This document shows positions 54,181 to 64,000 of a DNA stretch of 64,000 bases, piece after piece. The DNA comes from Xylogone sp. PMI_703 (lineage: Eukaryota; Ascomycota; Leotiomycetes). Under the pieces are notes generated by a model, which saw only the letters and a list, made by a program, of their open reading frames with translations, ran no database searches and was not told the origin of the DNA. Made by a program: the position numbers and the translations under genes. Position 1 is the first letter of the stretch. Every line of letters begins with the position of its first letter. The stretch is taken from assembly GCA_021399445.1 (NCBI GenBank), contig JAJTUQ010000011.1:248001-312000 (forward strand), read 5' to 3'.

Positions 54181-54927
54181 GTGTGCACACGTGACCGCGG
54201 GTAACAGAGTTGGCAGAGGGAATTACATGGGTGCCAGCCTGCGGCTCACACGAAGCCTTCGAAATTCCATAAAATGTTGGAGAATCTTAGAAAGACATGT
54301 TGGAATAATCCGTTGATAATGGTCAGTGAAATTGATAAAGTTTCAGGTATGAGTGCACATCCATGTAAGCGAACACGTGACAAAGGATTAAGAGCCATCA
54401 GTTGGAGTCACATGAGACGTTAACTGTAGAAAGAATTGACCATAGAGATGAACAGCTTGTATAAAGAATTACATCTTAAGAGAAGACAGAACTCTATTAT
54501 AATATACGTTTTCGTTTGGTAATAGGGCTATTATTCAGGCTTGATGAGGCAGAAATACCAGCTTACAACATGAAACAGGAGGCAATAATTACAGCTAAAC
54601 GTAACTATATCACAAACCTTACAAGAAATGCCTCAAAAGGAAGAAAAAAACAACATATCATGTTTTTGATAATTTAAGTCGAATTACAAAGCAGACATGA
54701 TACACGATATAAAACGAAGAATGAAACTGGAAGGAAGAGACTCACTCCACAAGCCATAACTGTATCACAAATCTCTCAGGAAATAACTCAAAAGTAAAGA
54801 AAAAAAGGAATATATCATATCTCTAACAATTTAAGGAATGATACTGCGTGTTAAGAAAGTTGTTTCATAGGCTAGTATGCCTCAGTTCCAAAGCTCTAAG
54901 CCAGGAAAGCTTGACGCAAACTTAAGA
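54181..54927. repeat. Spacer with a diverged direct duplication
   Basis: Segments at about 54598-54690 and 54757-54850 align: TAACTATATCACAAACCTTA against TAACTGTATCACAAATCTCT, followed in both by a purine-rich AAGxAAAGAAAAA tract and ATATCAT. This may belong to the end of the Helitron-like element. No gene is seen. Confidence 0.4.
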
Positions 54928-57900
54928 TTATGAACCAAGAGAACTCTCCCACAAACTTATTGTTTGCTGTTCCAAAGCCTCAAGTCGGGACAGTTCCACT
55001 TGGAGATCCGTATGAGGGACAAATGATGCGTCTTTAAGCGTGATCGGCTCTCGCAACCAGACCCCCGACAAGGATTTGACCCTGCCAAGCTGGACATTGA
55101 TCGAAGTCCATTTGCCATGCTGGTCAACGCCACGCTGCTTACCAAATAGAAGATCTAGGATGAGGCTGTCGAACGTACTACCCTGGCTCTTATAATCGGT
55201 GAAGGCGAATCCAAGCGTCAATGGGACCTGATGTCGGTAAAACGATAGGCCTGGTATGATAGGGATCTGTCCTCTCATCTGCACTGGGAAGACAGGAACA
55301 AGACCGGTGGGAACGTTAGAAAACGATAGGTTGTGTTCATGTGCAGGTCGAGCAAGGACACATAGCAAAGGAACTGTACATAGAATAAACTGGCTGTCAA
55401 GTTCCATCCATGAAGCTATTGACACAGTTAGCCAGATATGCAAGAAAGATAACCATTTAAATACTTTACCTTTCACATCAGGATCTAAGATAACTTCTTC
55501 GGCAGTGCCCCTCATACCATTGACCAGGCCAGCATATGTATTCGTATTCTGTTGGAGCATAATTGGCATACCTTTTGTAAAGGCAAAGAAGCCTGGTCCT
55601 TTGAGATATCCTTGCTCACCGACCTGGTATATCATCCTGAGCAGCGTAAAGGGATCCAAATTCGTGCCCGTAGGTGTATTGTCTGACTATTGAGCGGACA
55701 TAAGAGATGACTCGCTCCCTGAATCCAGGGTCGGACTTTAATCTTTGATATAAATTTGCGGCGCCAAAGTTCCCAGCGAGCCAGGCAAATCCGTGTAGGT
55801 GCAGCATCATCCGTGTCGTCGACTCGACTATCCCAAAATGAGAAGTCACCGTACCGAAGACCCCAGGCTCCCTAGATAGCGTCTTGAAGAAGCAGCTAAA
55901 GAACGAGGTCACGATGACATGAAAGAACTGAGCGACGAGACTCGGATTCTTGATCGTAAGCTGTAGGAGTCGCGACTTGATGCCTGGCTCATCTAGCAAG
56001 ATCTCTTCGCCAGCAAGTCTGACCACAAAGATATTACCAATATCTCTAGGGTTAAGCGTAAACCAAATAAGCGGAAGTCCGAGACGGCCAATCTTGCCGA
56101 AGATCAGGTTCCTGAATTTCATCTTCTCTCCAAAAGACTCTGGATTGAATGATGATATGATTCTCATGTTAGTGATCAGACTATGGATAGCAGGGTTCGA
56201 AATCTTCTTCCCGTCATTAAACTCCTCTGCGGCTCGTTGGAGATCATCAGCTGATAGCCTGGCGAGTTCCTCAGTAGCTTTGGCCCAATAGCCATTCTTG
56301 ACCTGGACATGATTTCCAAAAGAAGCTTGTCGGATAAGTATTAAATCGTATATATAGAACATAAAGGTGTGATGCTGAGAGAAGCTACAGATATTAGAAA
56401 GATATGATACCGGGTGCAGAATACCTACAGTAATGAATGGTGGAGCATAGCATATTTTGCAAAGGCCTTAAGAGATACCTCCTCTGGCCGGGCTCCATCC
56501 GCATTACCCAGATGGCCACCAATACCAAATGGAAACAGAGTGGGGAAGGCCGCCGTGAAATAGTCTGGGTCAGTAAAGGCACTCATCAGTGGCAAGTCTT
56601 GTGCCGTCTTGTAAGATATATGTGGTATGCGAGGGTTATTACTTGATGCCTCTGCTTCATCATGCTGGTCACCGGTAGTATGTTCTTGGTCTGGGGCCGA
56701 GCCGACTGAATCCTGCTCTTGAAGAATGGCCTGGAGGCTTGCCAAAGTAGCAGGAGTAGAGTGTAGATCCTGACCATGAAGGTCGGAGAAAAAGGAGCGG
56801 CTGAGAATATTACCAGGTTCAGCGTCCTCTACCTCCGCATCTAGCTCATTCTCAAAAATCCCATCCTGTAACGACGTAGCATAGCCTTCCCGCTCGTCTT
56901 CCACCGGAGGATTACTAGAACCTGATCCAGAATCTAAAGTAAGAAAAGCATCTCTGATCTCTTGAGGAATGTGGTAGTCAGGCCAAGAGTCCAAAACAGA
57001 ATAGTCGATGATCACCGATTTGTACACGGGATTATTAGCGCAGAGCCATAGTAAGGCATTCAGGACCTTCGCCTTATCAACAGAACAAAACCGCGCAAGG
57101 TTCTCTTCTGACGGCGGTGTCCCACGATCCCAGCTGACAGTAATAGTCGTATGATCTTGCAATCTCCTAGTTGGTAAGATTTTCAGAAGCTCACTTGGAT
57201 CCTGTCTCACAGCAACAGAATGGCCACGACTTCCTCTATAACTGATCCCCCTCTTAGCGCCCGAGGTGAGTTTTAAGAAGATGCCGACAACATGAGCCCG
57301 TGCTATAAAAGCCTCTTCGACAGCATTGAGATTTTTCAGAACCTCTGGATAGTCTTGACAGAAGAGACAGTTGACAAAATTACCAGCTGAAAGTAGAGGT
57401 ATGGCCCGTCTCGCAATCGCCGAGTTACAGGTAGTACACAGGCTGACCACGTTGTCCTTGACGGCACAACAATCAGGAGCTGTCTCGGTCCTTCGAAGGA
57501 AGTATTGCAGGTCGTCATCTTGAAGATCGACACTTGTCATCTCGTCCTCTTGGAACAAGCCTCCACAAAGTCCACATGATAGACGCCTCGAGGCATCTGA
57601 AATAGCCCTTTGATAAGCCTTCAAGCACTCCATTTGGATAGAGGGGGTAATCACCTCCGGAAAATTAATTGAAGCTTGCTTCATATACTGATACTCCTCT
57701 TGTAAGAAAGATGGAAGTACCCCATCAAAGGCAAGTGTTTGCGTCTGACCCAGTGACCTCTGCTGAAGCCTCCGAGCCTGGGAGAGGGCCTCGTGACGTA
57801 GGTGGGCTTGCATTCCCGCGCGGTCTCGGTGATCTCTATCTTGTCGACGGTTATTATCCTGGAGGCTCTGTAAAGCGCGCCTCTCATCAACCCTAATAGC

Positions 57901-58965
57901 TCTCTCAACGGCCCGGCTACGGGCCTCTTCTTGCAATGCCAACTCTCGAATTTGCCTCTCTTGCTGTTTCTCAGCTTCTGCAGCGGCTTTATGACGCAAA
58001 TGGGCCTGCATTGCAGACTCGTCCCGTCTTTGCCTTTCCACCCGACGTTGTTCATCTTGCTGACGATGCAATTCCCGCTTTCGTTCGGCATCTTGAAGCT
58101 TCGTAGCCTTGTAGCTCTCGAGAAGCCGGCGGTCCTCAGCCTGCCGCGCCTTCCGTGCTAGTTCAGCAGCTTCATATCGTAGGTGAGCTCGCATGGCAGA
58201 TTCGTCTCGAGCCTGCCTATCCCTGCGACGTTGTTCTTCCTGCTGATGGAAAAGCGCGCGCTTTCGGTCCTCAGCCTCGTCGAGTCGTCTTTGGCGGAGA
58301 AGGTCATCTTCCCTTCTTTGTCTTTCACGGAGTAGTCTATCCTGCGCCCTCCGTGCTAGTTTAGCAGCCTCATATCGTAGATGAGCCTGCATGGCAGACT
58401 CGTCCCGAGCTTGCCTATCCCTGCGACGCTGCTCGTCCTGCTGGCGGGAAAGCAGCTCCCTCTGCTCTCTTTCCTTAGCATTTGCTACCCTGCGTGCCTC
58501 CGCCTTGTCGTGTCGTCTTTGGCGGAGAAGCTCAGCCTGCGCGCGAAGTTGCTCAGCGCGCTCTCGCTTGCGTTCTTCAACTGCCAGCTCGTGGAGCCGA
58601 ATTCTCTCACGTTGTAGTTCAATCCGTGCTTGCAGAGCCTCACCATCACTAGGAATCGACGCTCCCCAAATACCATCATGTCCAGAGCTGGAAGGAGTAG
58701 GTAGGGAGGCCAGCGGGGACGACAGCACTCCCCCTTCTTTTCCCATCACTACTCTCGGTAGCCGATCTTGGACTCCCAACTGTCCATCTCGTCTACGAAC
58801 CTCTGCCTCACGCTCGAGTGCACTGATCTTGGCCCTCTGGTTGGCAATCCTCGCTGCCAACGCCTCCCGATGGACATCCTGGCTTGTAGGAGTAGGAGGA
58901 AACCTAGGTTCTGGCTCAGAGGATAGGAGCTGCAGAGGAGTAAGTATATGAGGAGGGGAGGACAT
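54928..58965 (-). pseudogene. Helitron-type Rep/helicase with deleted helicase core
   Basis: Exon 1 (58965-56429, 845 codons) starts MSSPPHILTPLQLL. About 300 residues of Arg/Glu-rich coiled coil with repeated DESAMQAHLRYEA units follow, then a Cys-rich part (CGLCGGLF, SLCTTCNSA, CLFCQDYPE) and the Helitron N-terminal domain (FTDPDYFTAAFPTLFPFGIG). After a phase-2 intron (56428-56385), exon 2 from 56384 holds WFTLNPRDIGNIF, the Rep histidine pair in MLHLHGFAWL (HUH motif) and a Tyr-containing end (YVRSIVRQYTYGHEF). Near 55640 the frame runs out and another frame begins, with the C-terminus of a PIF1-type helicase: MLQQNTNTYAGLVNGMRGTA and FAFTDYKSQGSTFDSLI (motif VI), with an intron 55469-55416, ending 54928. 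Walker A, Walker B and the middle of the helicase are absent, so an internal deletion fused the ends. Confidence 0.82.
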
Positions 58966-59503
58966 AGTAGAACATAGTAGAAAAGGTAGGTAAGCAGCCG
59001 CGCAACGTCAATAACTTGAAATTATAGAATTTCAAATCAATATAAAATAAATGCAAAATGAATCAAACCTGCTTTCATTGCAAAAGGAATCATACCTCTT
59101 TAAGCTATTACATAGCACACCGACAACAGCATTAGAGAGCACAGACAAAGCTGTTACACAGACGAGACAACCCCTATAACAAGAAAGGACCCACACACAC
59201 GTGACACAGATCGGAACAATGAATCACCTAGCGCCTATAGCAGATCAAATAAGGTTAATATTACTAAGCAAACCACGGAGAAGGGCAAGCCCCTAGCGCC
59301 CGAAAAACGGAGAAACAAAAGGCCGAACCGACCGCGCTCTCTCTCTCTTCGAAGCTCCTTCTCTCTGAGCTTTCAGCTCATTTCGAAGGCATAGTCTGGG
59401 ATCATAAGATTGCTCTTATTGCATACCTTATTCAGTAATACACTTTCTACTCTAGTTCTATTTCTTGCTACGGATGTATGTACAAATCTTAGCGTGCACT
59501 ATA
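58966..59503. other. Spacer upstream of the Helitron-type gene
   Basis: No gene. A TCTCTCTCTCTTCGAAGCTC stretch and GAGCTTTCAGCTCATTTCGAAGG make an imperfect hairpin near 59338-59392. An element end could lie here, but the 5'-TC / 3'-CTRR termini of a Helitron could not be fixed. Confidence 0.35.
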
Positions 59504-60080
59504 TGTAACGTTCCTACAAGGATCTTGTCAGAACAATTGCGGTTACGCATACGGACCGTAAACTCTATTGCCTCAATAGGATTAGTCAGGAGAACCCTGC
59601 TATGCGAGGCTATTCCATTCGTAGTCCATTAGTGCAATTGCCACTATAAATTGTACTGTAATTGCACTGTAGGATAATTAATACAATTAATTCTTTGCAT
59701 TCTACCATAATCGGACCCTGTGTTCCGACAGATCTCTACTGAGATACCTTACAGTAGGAAAGGTAGAGGGCTGGAGAGGCACTTAAGCAATCGTAGAGAG
59801 GTTACTTAGAAATTTAGGTCAACTAAAGATCAATTGAGTTGAGCACGAGGCTCCTATCTACTAGAGAATTACAGTCCCTTATATACTTATTCTCAAGTGT
59901 TGGTTCTTTGTCTCGGCTCCTTGGACTCCTGGAGCTCCTTTCCTGATCCCAAGGCGCTTAGCTAACCACCCCTTGTCACGTGAACCATGGCCTCGTGCAT
60001 CAGGTTCTCTGTGTAGACTAGCTGCCGAGCCTCAGGCGCTCAGCATCCTCGCTAGGTCGAAACGCTATGATAATTTGTAG
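59504..60080 (+). repeat. LTR family B copy, interrupted
   Basis: Starts TGTAACGTTCCTACAAGGAT like the copy at 60664 and contains TTGAGCACGAGGCTCCTATC and CACGTGA farther on. The family A solo LTR (59526-59730) is inserted 22 bp in. The right limit is approximate. A partial duplicate of GAGTTGAGCACGAGGCTCCT follows at about 60095. Confidence 0.5.
59526..59730 (+). mobile_element. Solo LTR, family A, nested and complete
   Basis: 205 bp from TGTCAGAACAATTGCGGTTA to TGTGTTCCGACA with GATCT on both sides (59521-59525 and 59731-59735). The insertion split a family B LTR, so family A moved later than family B. Sequence and length agree with 43290-43494. Confidence 0.88.
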
Positions 60081-60202
60081 GCTCAAGAATATCAATTGAG
60101 TTGAGCACGAGGCTCCTATCTAATGCTTTAAGTTATTTAATAGAAGAATTAAGTTAAATAATAAAACCTATAATAATATAATTATTGATATATATATATA
60201 CG

Positions 60203-60341
60203 TACTGTGGTGCTGGGATAAATACAGAGCGCCCTAGTAAGTATCGAAACCTGGATTCGAGCAATATTATTGGCCAAAACATCTTCAAGCGAGAAAGATA
60301 TACTTGCTAGGGTGCTCTGTATTTATCCCAGCACCACAGTA
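60203..60341. mobile_element. 139-bp MITE, GGTGCTGGGATAAATAC arms
   Basis: Nearly perfect arms of about 40 bp, TACTGTGGTGCTGGGATAAA at the left and TTTATCCCAGCACCACAGTA at the right, with TA at both tips. A lone arm is at 30748-30772. Confidence 0.82.
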
Positions 60342-60384
60342 TACATTTAAATTGAGGTGGCGGAACTGCTCCCCCATGCCGCTA

Positions 60385-60500
60385 GTCACCAGTATTCACC
60401 GCCCAACCGGACAGGCCCCTCAACCTGACCCTACATATATTTAAGGCATAATTCAGGCATCCATAAGCATAGTGTCCGGTTGGGCGGTGAATACTGGTAC
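60385..60500. mobile_element. MITE, CCAGTATTCACC family
   Basis: Left arm AGTCACCAGTATTCACCGCC continuing CAACCGGACA; right TGTCCGGTTGGGCGGTGAAT continuing ACTGGTAC. The arms of 27-30 bp are almost perfect, and the centre is non-coding. The right tip is followed by a small GGTACTGGTACTG duplication, so the exact end is unclear. Confidence 0.75.
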
Positions 60501-60540
60501 TGGTACTGTAGATGTGCATGTGCCCGGATTATCGTAGACC

Positions 60541-60605
60541 CATTACCGACCTTCCAAAGGCCGCAAATATGACGTCGTCATGCACGTGAGCTTGAGAGGG
60601 AAAAA
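60541..60605 (+). repeat. 65-bp direct repeat, copy 1
   Basis: ACCGACCTTCCAAAGGCCGC, AATATGACGTCG and CACGTGAGCTTGAGAG recur in order at 61629-61690 (ACCGACCTTCTACAGGTCGC..., CACGTGAGCCTGAGAG). The 1.1 kb between them includes LTR-like DNA. Confidence 0.6.
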
Positions 60606-60663
60606 TTAAACCGCACTGAAAAGACAACTTAAAAGATACATAACGTTGTAATTCTTTGGAAAC

Positions 60664-60960
60664 TGTAACGTTCCTACTAGGATATGGGGTTATCTATCAC
60701 TCAAATGATAGATGAAGGTAGAGGGCAAGAGAATAACTTCACAAAGCTTAGGATAGTTACTATGAAATGCAGGTATACTGTAAATCAATTTAGTGAGTTG
60801 AGCACGAGGCTCCTATCTACTGTGGAACTATCTACTCATATAGTGAGTGTGTTGTCGGTTGGATCCTTGGATTCAGTTGGAGTCGCTGGAGTCTCGAGGA
60901 GTCCATGGGGACTCCGACGGACTCCATCACGTGACCATTAGTCCTGGGTCACTGATTCTA
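60664..60960 (+). repeat. LTR family B copy
   Basis: Starts TGTAACGTTCCTACTAGGAT and shares TACTATGAAATGCAGGTATA, GTTGAGCACGAGGCTCCTAT and AGTGAGTGTGTTGTC with copies near 48020-48217 and 59504-60080. Limits are approximate; the right side is rich in GTCCTGG and GGAGTC short repeats. Confidence 0.5.
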
Positions 60961-62354
60961 GGACAGCTGTCCTAGAGCAATCCTGGCTCCTGGGACCGTT
61001 GTCCTGGCGTCCCCCTGGCCTCCAGGACCTCGTCCCTGGGACAAGTGTCCTGGACAATTGGAACTTGTGATACCCAAACCAGGGCGTCCTGCGGCCGTCG
61101 CCTTGTTTATAATGGTACATTTTTTTCTCGATCTCTGGCCCCTGAACTAGGCCTACCGCAACACCTAAGCCGGCGATCCTCACGCCGTCTCCATTCTCGG
61201 CGAAGCCTTTTATCAGGATAGCCCGTTTTCGTGCGAAGTGAAGATCTTTTTTTTTAAGCAGTTGAGGCTTCTGAAAGTGCCTTCTTGGAGACATTTGGAA
61301 ACATATGCCTGATATATTCTTTGTGCGGCCTGTTCCTGTTATTCTCGCCTCTCCTACGTGCTTGCTTATTGTTGTGTCGAGTTGCTTCCTGATAAAACTC
61401 ATTGTAATCCTCAAGATGAATGGAGTTCATTTTTTATTTCTAAGTGCCGCAAGATCAAGTAAGTTAATACTGTTGTCGTCGAATATGAACTGAACGGTTA
61501 TTCCTCTCACAGGACTCGGAAGGCTTGTCGTTGACAAAAAAAGATGGCTCGGCGGTACATAACTGGACACCAAAATTTCGCGAGGTCTAAAGTATCGTTG
61601 TGCCAATATTTTTTGTCACTGACGAACTACCGACCTTCTACAGGTCGCTAATATGACGTCGATTTTCACGTGAGCCTGAGAGCAAAACCTTCTCACTCTT
61701 CAAAGAGTAATATCATGCCACACGTACTATGAAAGGGAACCGGTATTGTGGAAGCGATAGTGTGAGCGCAACGGTGGCGCCTGCCTGTAGAGTAGGAAGT
61801 AGAGCAAACAATAGAGAGACCGCACAGACGGGAATTAACAATCAAGGCTCCGCGAGAACGAACCACTGCCCTTGATGGAGTATGAAAAGGTTGCTGCTTA
61901 TTAGAAGTCCATCTCCGGCCTACATATATACATGTCTTGAATGGAGTTACTATTTAGGATGCGACGTTCTCTACCACCGTACTTGGCCTGTAATGCTTGA
62001 TATAAGCTATAGTGTTGCAGTCTCAAAGCCAGACTTATATCCATTTGTGCAGCGTAATCAGTAGCAAGCAGGGGATTAGGAACGGAGTTGTAGGAGGGAA
62101 AGTGATAATCTTACAGTCCGTCACGCATATATATTGGACGGAAACCGGAATTCGAAGTCTGGAATTTATTAAGCGAACCTGGCTACTTTCAGATTTCAAA
62201 ACACGGGATCAAGGATATAGGGTGTTATCGGAATGGCAACACGTGACCGTGTTCTGACATGTATAGTGCAGGCTAGGGCTTAGCTGAAATAAGAGTAGAC
62301 AAAGTATATGTCACTAGTGGATGTGCGATAAGAGTAATCTTATGATTCTGGATT
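60961..62354. other. Spacer with unassigned reading frames
   Basis: The minus-strand frame 60938-61414 (158 codons) and the plus frame 61305-61493 have parts of fair GC but no domain I recognise. The latter is followed by a GTAAGT...CTCACAG intron-like stretch at 61458-61511 that leads to stops. No gene is supported. Copy 2 of the direct repeat lies at 61629-61690. Confidence 0.35.
61629..61690 (+). repeat. 65-bp direct repeat, copy 2
   Basis: Diverged second copy of the block at 60541-60605, with AATATGACGTCG and CACGTGAGC conserved. Confidence 0.6.
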
Positions 62355-62545
62355 CTGATTTAGGTTGAGCACGAGGCTCCTAACTACTAAGGAAATACAT
62401 GAGTTTATATAGACAATGAAATTCCCTTGGACCCCGTCGCTCCCACTGATCCTTATCGGATTGTAATCACGTGGACATCCTTGTTCCTTACTCCAGGTTC
62501 TCAAGGCTGTCGAGCCTCAGGCCTAGAGTACTTAGTTTCGTAACA
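62355..62545 (+). repeat. LTR family B fragment, 3' part
   Basis: Contains GGTTGAGCACGAGGCTCCTA, ATCACGTGGAC and ends TTTCGTAACA, the inverted complement of the TGTAACG start seen in other copies. The 5' start is missing. Confidence 0.45.
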
Positions 62546-62752
62546 GTGTGCTGGTCCGCCTTACGATTTAGTTTAGGATCGATTCACAGCAATAGCGTAA
62601 TCTTACGCCGGGCTAAATCGGACATGGGATAGGCGCTCACTCATAGGTTGGAGTAAAGAATACAAACACTATGCGTTGCTCACTGGAAACGAATGAGTTT
62701 AATACGCAAGGGTACGATCTCGGAATTACTTAATAAGCATCATCTCAAATTA

Positions 62753-63350
62753 CGAGCACTAGTGCTCGGTAAAGGCTTGCAATTACATGCCCATTACAAG
62801 CACCAGTGCTCGCTAGCAAATTAACTTCCTGCAGGCACCAGTGCTCGGTAAAGGTTCGCACCCACTACAAGCACCAGTGCTCGCTAGCAAATTACTTACT
62901 CCAAGCACCAGCGCTCGGTAAAGGCTTGCAATTACATGCCCATTACAAGCACCAGTGCTCGCTTTACTTACTGCAGGCACCATGGTGCTTGTGCGTAGTA
63001 CCGGCAGTTGAGCAATAAGCGAGCACCAGCGCCTGCAGGAAGGCTAGAACAAGGTGTGCCTTCCTGCAGCACTGGTACTTATTTCGCGGGCTCAGTAGTT
63101 GAAGAACCTTTTGCGAGCACCAGTGCTTGTGCTTTACATAAGCCGTTCAGCAACTTGCTCAAGCGAGCACTGGTGCTTGTAAGTTAGGCTAACCTCATTA
63201 AAGGGAGCACTGGTGCTTGTGGCTCAGTAGTTAAAACCCCCTTATAAGCGAGCACCAGTGCTTGTACCTTACATAAGCCCTTTAGCAGCGACTCAATGCG
63301 AGCACTGGTGCCTTGTGGCCCAGTACTTCTAAGCGAGCACTGGTGTTTGT
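62753..63350. repeat. Array of ~15 AGCAC-NN-GTGCT quasi-palindromes
   Basis: About 15 short dyads with four- to six-base arms around a two-base centre (CA, TG, TA, AT) lie 30-60 bp apart. The first (CGAGCACTAGTGCTCG, 62753-62768) is a perfect 16-bp palindrome. Left of about 63030 most read CAAGCACCAGTGCTCG; right of it several read CGAGCACTGGTGCTTG, its reverse complement. The left half also has a longer unit repeated about three times (GGTAAAGGCTTGCAATTACA), and the right half has its own (GGCTCAGTAGTT..., CTTACATAAGCC). No coding potential. Confidence 0.88.
63033..63069. repeat. Central 12-bp hairpin of the palindrome array
   Basis: CTGCAGGAAGGC at 63033-63044 and GCCTTCCTGCAG at 63058-63069 are exact reverse complements with a 13-nt loop. 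The flanking sequences GAGCACCAGCGC and CACTGGTACT extend the symmetry imperfectly. It is located where dyad orientation changes. Confidence 0.85.
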
Positions 63351-64000
63351 GGTTCAGTAGTTGAACCTCTGTACTGTACCTTCCAGCGTTTCACACTGCA
63401 TCCAGAATGCTGCACTTAGGCCCCCACAGTCCTGTTCCATTATTAATAGAGCGCCTGTTTACCCGTAATAAGTGCTTGGTAGAAATCTACTACAAGAAAG
63501 GATGCCAGTTCTTGATGCCACAAAGTAACTTATTGAATCCCCGAACAATGCCCCATTGCCATTTGGAGACTGTTATCGATGCGGGCAAAGAGTTCGAAAC
63601 CAAATCCAGAGGCGTGGGGCAGGCCAATAATATGCAATCTTATCTCTAGCCGTCTTGTGTTCATGCGAGATTCGCCGTTACTTTAGCTCAATGGAGAGAG
63701 GGGCCTGGCCCGGATGGCTATAGTCTAAATATAGCGTAACGATCGACTTTTTGTTCTTTCTTGGATGTTCCGCTTGCTAGAATCTTCTAAGCAAGAACGT
63801 ACGATAGGATCCTAACTAACTTAGATGCGGACTGCTCGATTTTGCGCCGTTCAGAAAAGGCTCCCGCACCCCTAGCGAGGCGATAAACCAATGATTCATG
63901 TGAGAGAGAAGATTATCACGTGATTGACAATCGGCCAATTGTAGAATAGCTGGCCGAATTTCAGCACTACTACCGGTACTCTGTCCTATTGGATAGTCAT
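63351..64000. other. Right edge, nothing firmly recognised
   Basis: An 80-codon plus-strand frame at 63407-63649 has no domain or signal peptide and I do not call it a gene. A short tRNA-like fold near 63674-63739 is discussed under the rejected items. Confidence 0.35.

Noticed and set aside
58391..58951. 186-codon plus-strand frame over the coiled-coil repeats
   Set aside because: Repeats on the coding strand generate Ser/Arg-rich antisense frames; no motif or start context supports it.
61305..61511. Possible two-exon gene with a GTAAGT...CACAG intron
   Set aside because: The second exon runs into stops quickly and neither exon has a recognised motif.
62753..63350. CRISPR-like regular repeat array
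   Set aside because: The repeats are short dyads in both orientations, the linkers repeat too, and the organism is a fungus. There are no unique spacers and no cas genes.
63674..63739. tRNA-like fold: CGTTAC/GTAACG ends, D-arm-like TAGCTCAATGGAGAG, and a 7-nt loop on a CTATA/TATAG stem
   Set aside because: At 66 nt it is too short, the T-loop lacks the GTTCRA core and no proper anticodon arm can be drawn. It could be a relic or chance.

Overview
The window looks like a filamentous ascomycete (Pezizomycotina) chromosome segment. Short spliceosomal introns (about 50-75 nt, GTAAGT starts, CTRAY branch points) interrupt Zn2Cys6 regulators, E-class P450s, an NRPS, BCS1-like and PEBP genes and small secreted cysteine-rich proteins. 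Between them lie fungal-type transposons in decay. The DNA is AT-rich outside a few genes, gene-poor and repeat-rich, as in an accessory or subtelomere-like compartment. I cannot name the species.

Left third (1-34 kb): two paralogous, apparently intact Zn2Cys6 regulators (2.9-4.7 kb, +; 28.2-30.0 kb, -) face each other across about 24 kb. Between them are a second type of regulator (6.0-7.9 kb), a Fot1/pogo-type element carrying a nested MITE, a compositionally distinct 378-aa orphan gene, the N-terminal stub of a P450, an A-T-C NRPS in one uninterrupted frame broken by four stop codons, a secreted cysteine-rich protein, and a divergent P450 pair (one intact, one frameshifted). Outside the pair are an SDR fragment and an intact aldehyde dehydrogenase. 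I read this as a decaying secondary-metabolite cluster: the backbone is dead and some tailoring and regulatory genes are alive.

Middle (34-49.5 kb): two dead hAT elements with recognisable terminal inverted repeats, pogo transposase scraps, solo LTRs with matching 5-bp target duplications, an intact prolyl-4-hydroxylase-like dioxygenase, and two more secreted cysteine-rich proteins. The second of these has a 3' end built from tandem copies of an intron, including a predicted 3-nt exon.

Right third (49.5-64 kb): broken PEBP, BCS1-like and unknown genes; a Helitron-type Rep/helicase gene that keeps the HUH region but has lost its helicase core; nested LTRs and MITEs; and at 62.75-63.35 kb a dense array of about 15 AGCAC-NN-GTGCT quasi-palindromes whose arms run mostly in opposite orientation on the two sides of a 12-bp perfect hairpin. 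That array and the tandem-intron gene are the two least ordinary things in the window. All gene models are read by eye; no alignment or expression data were available.
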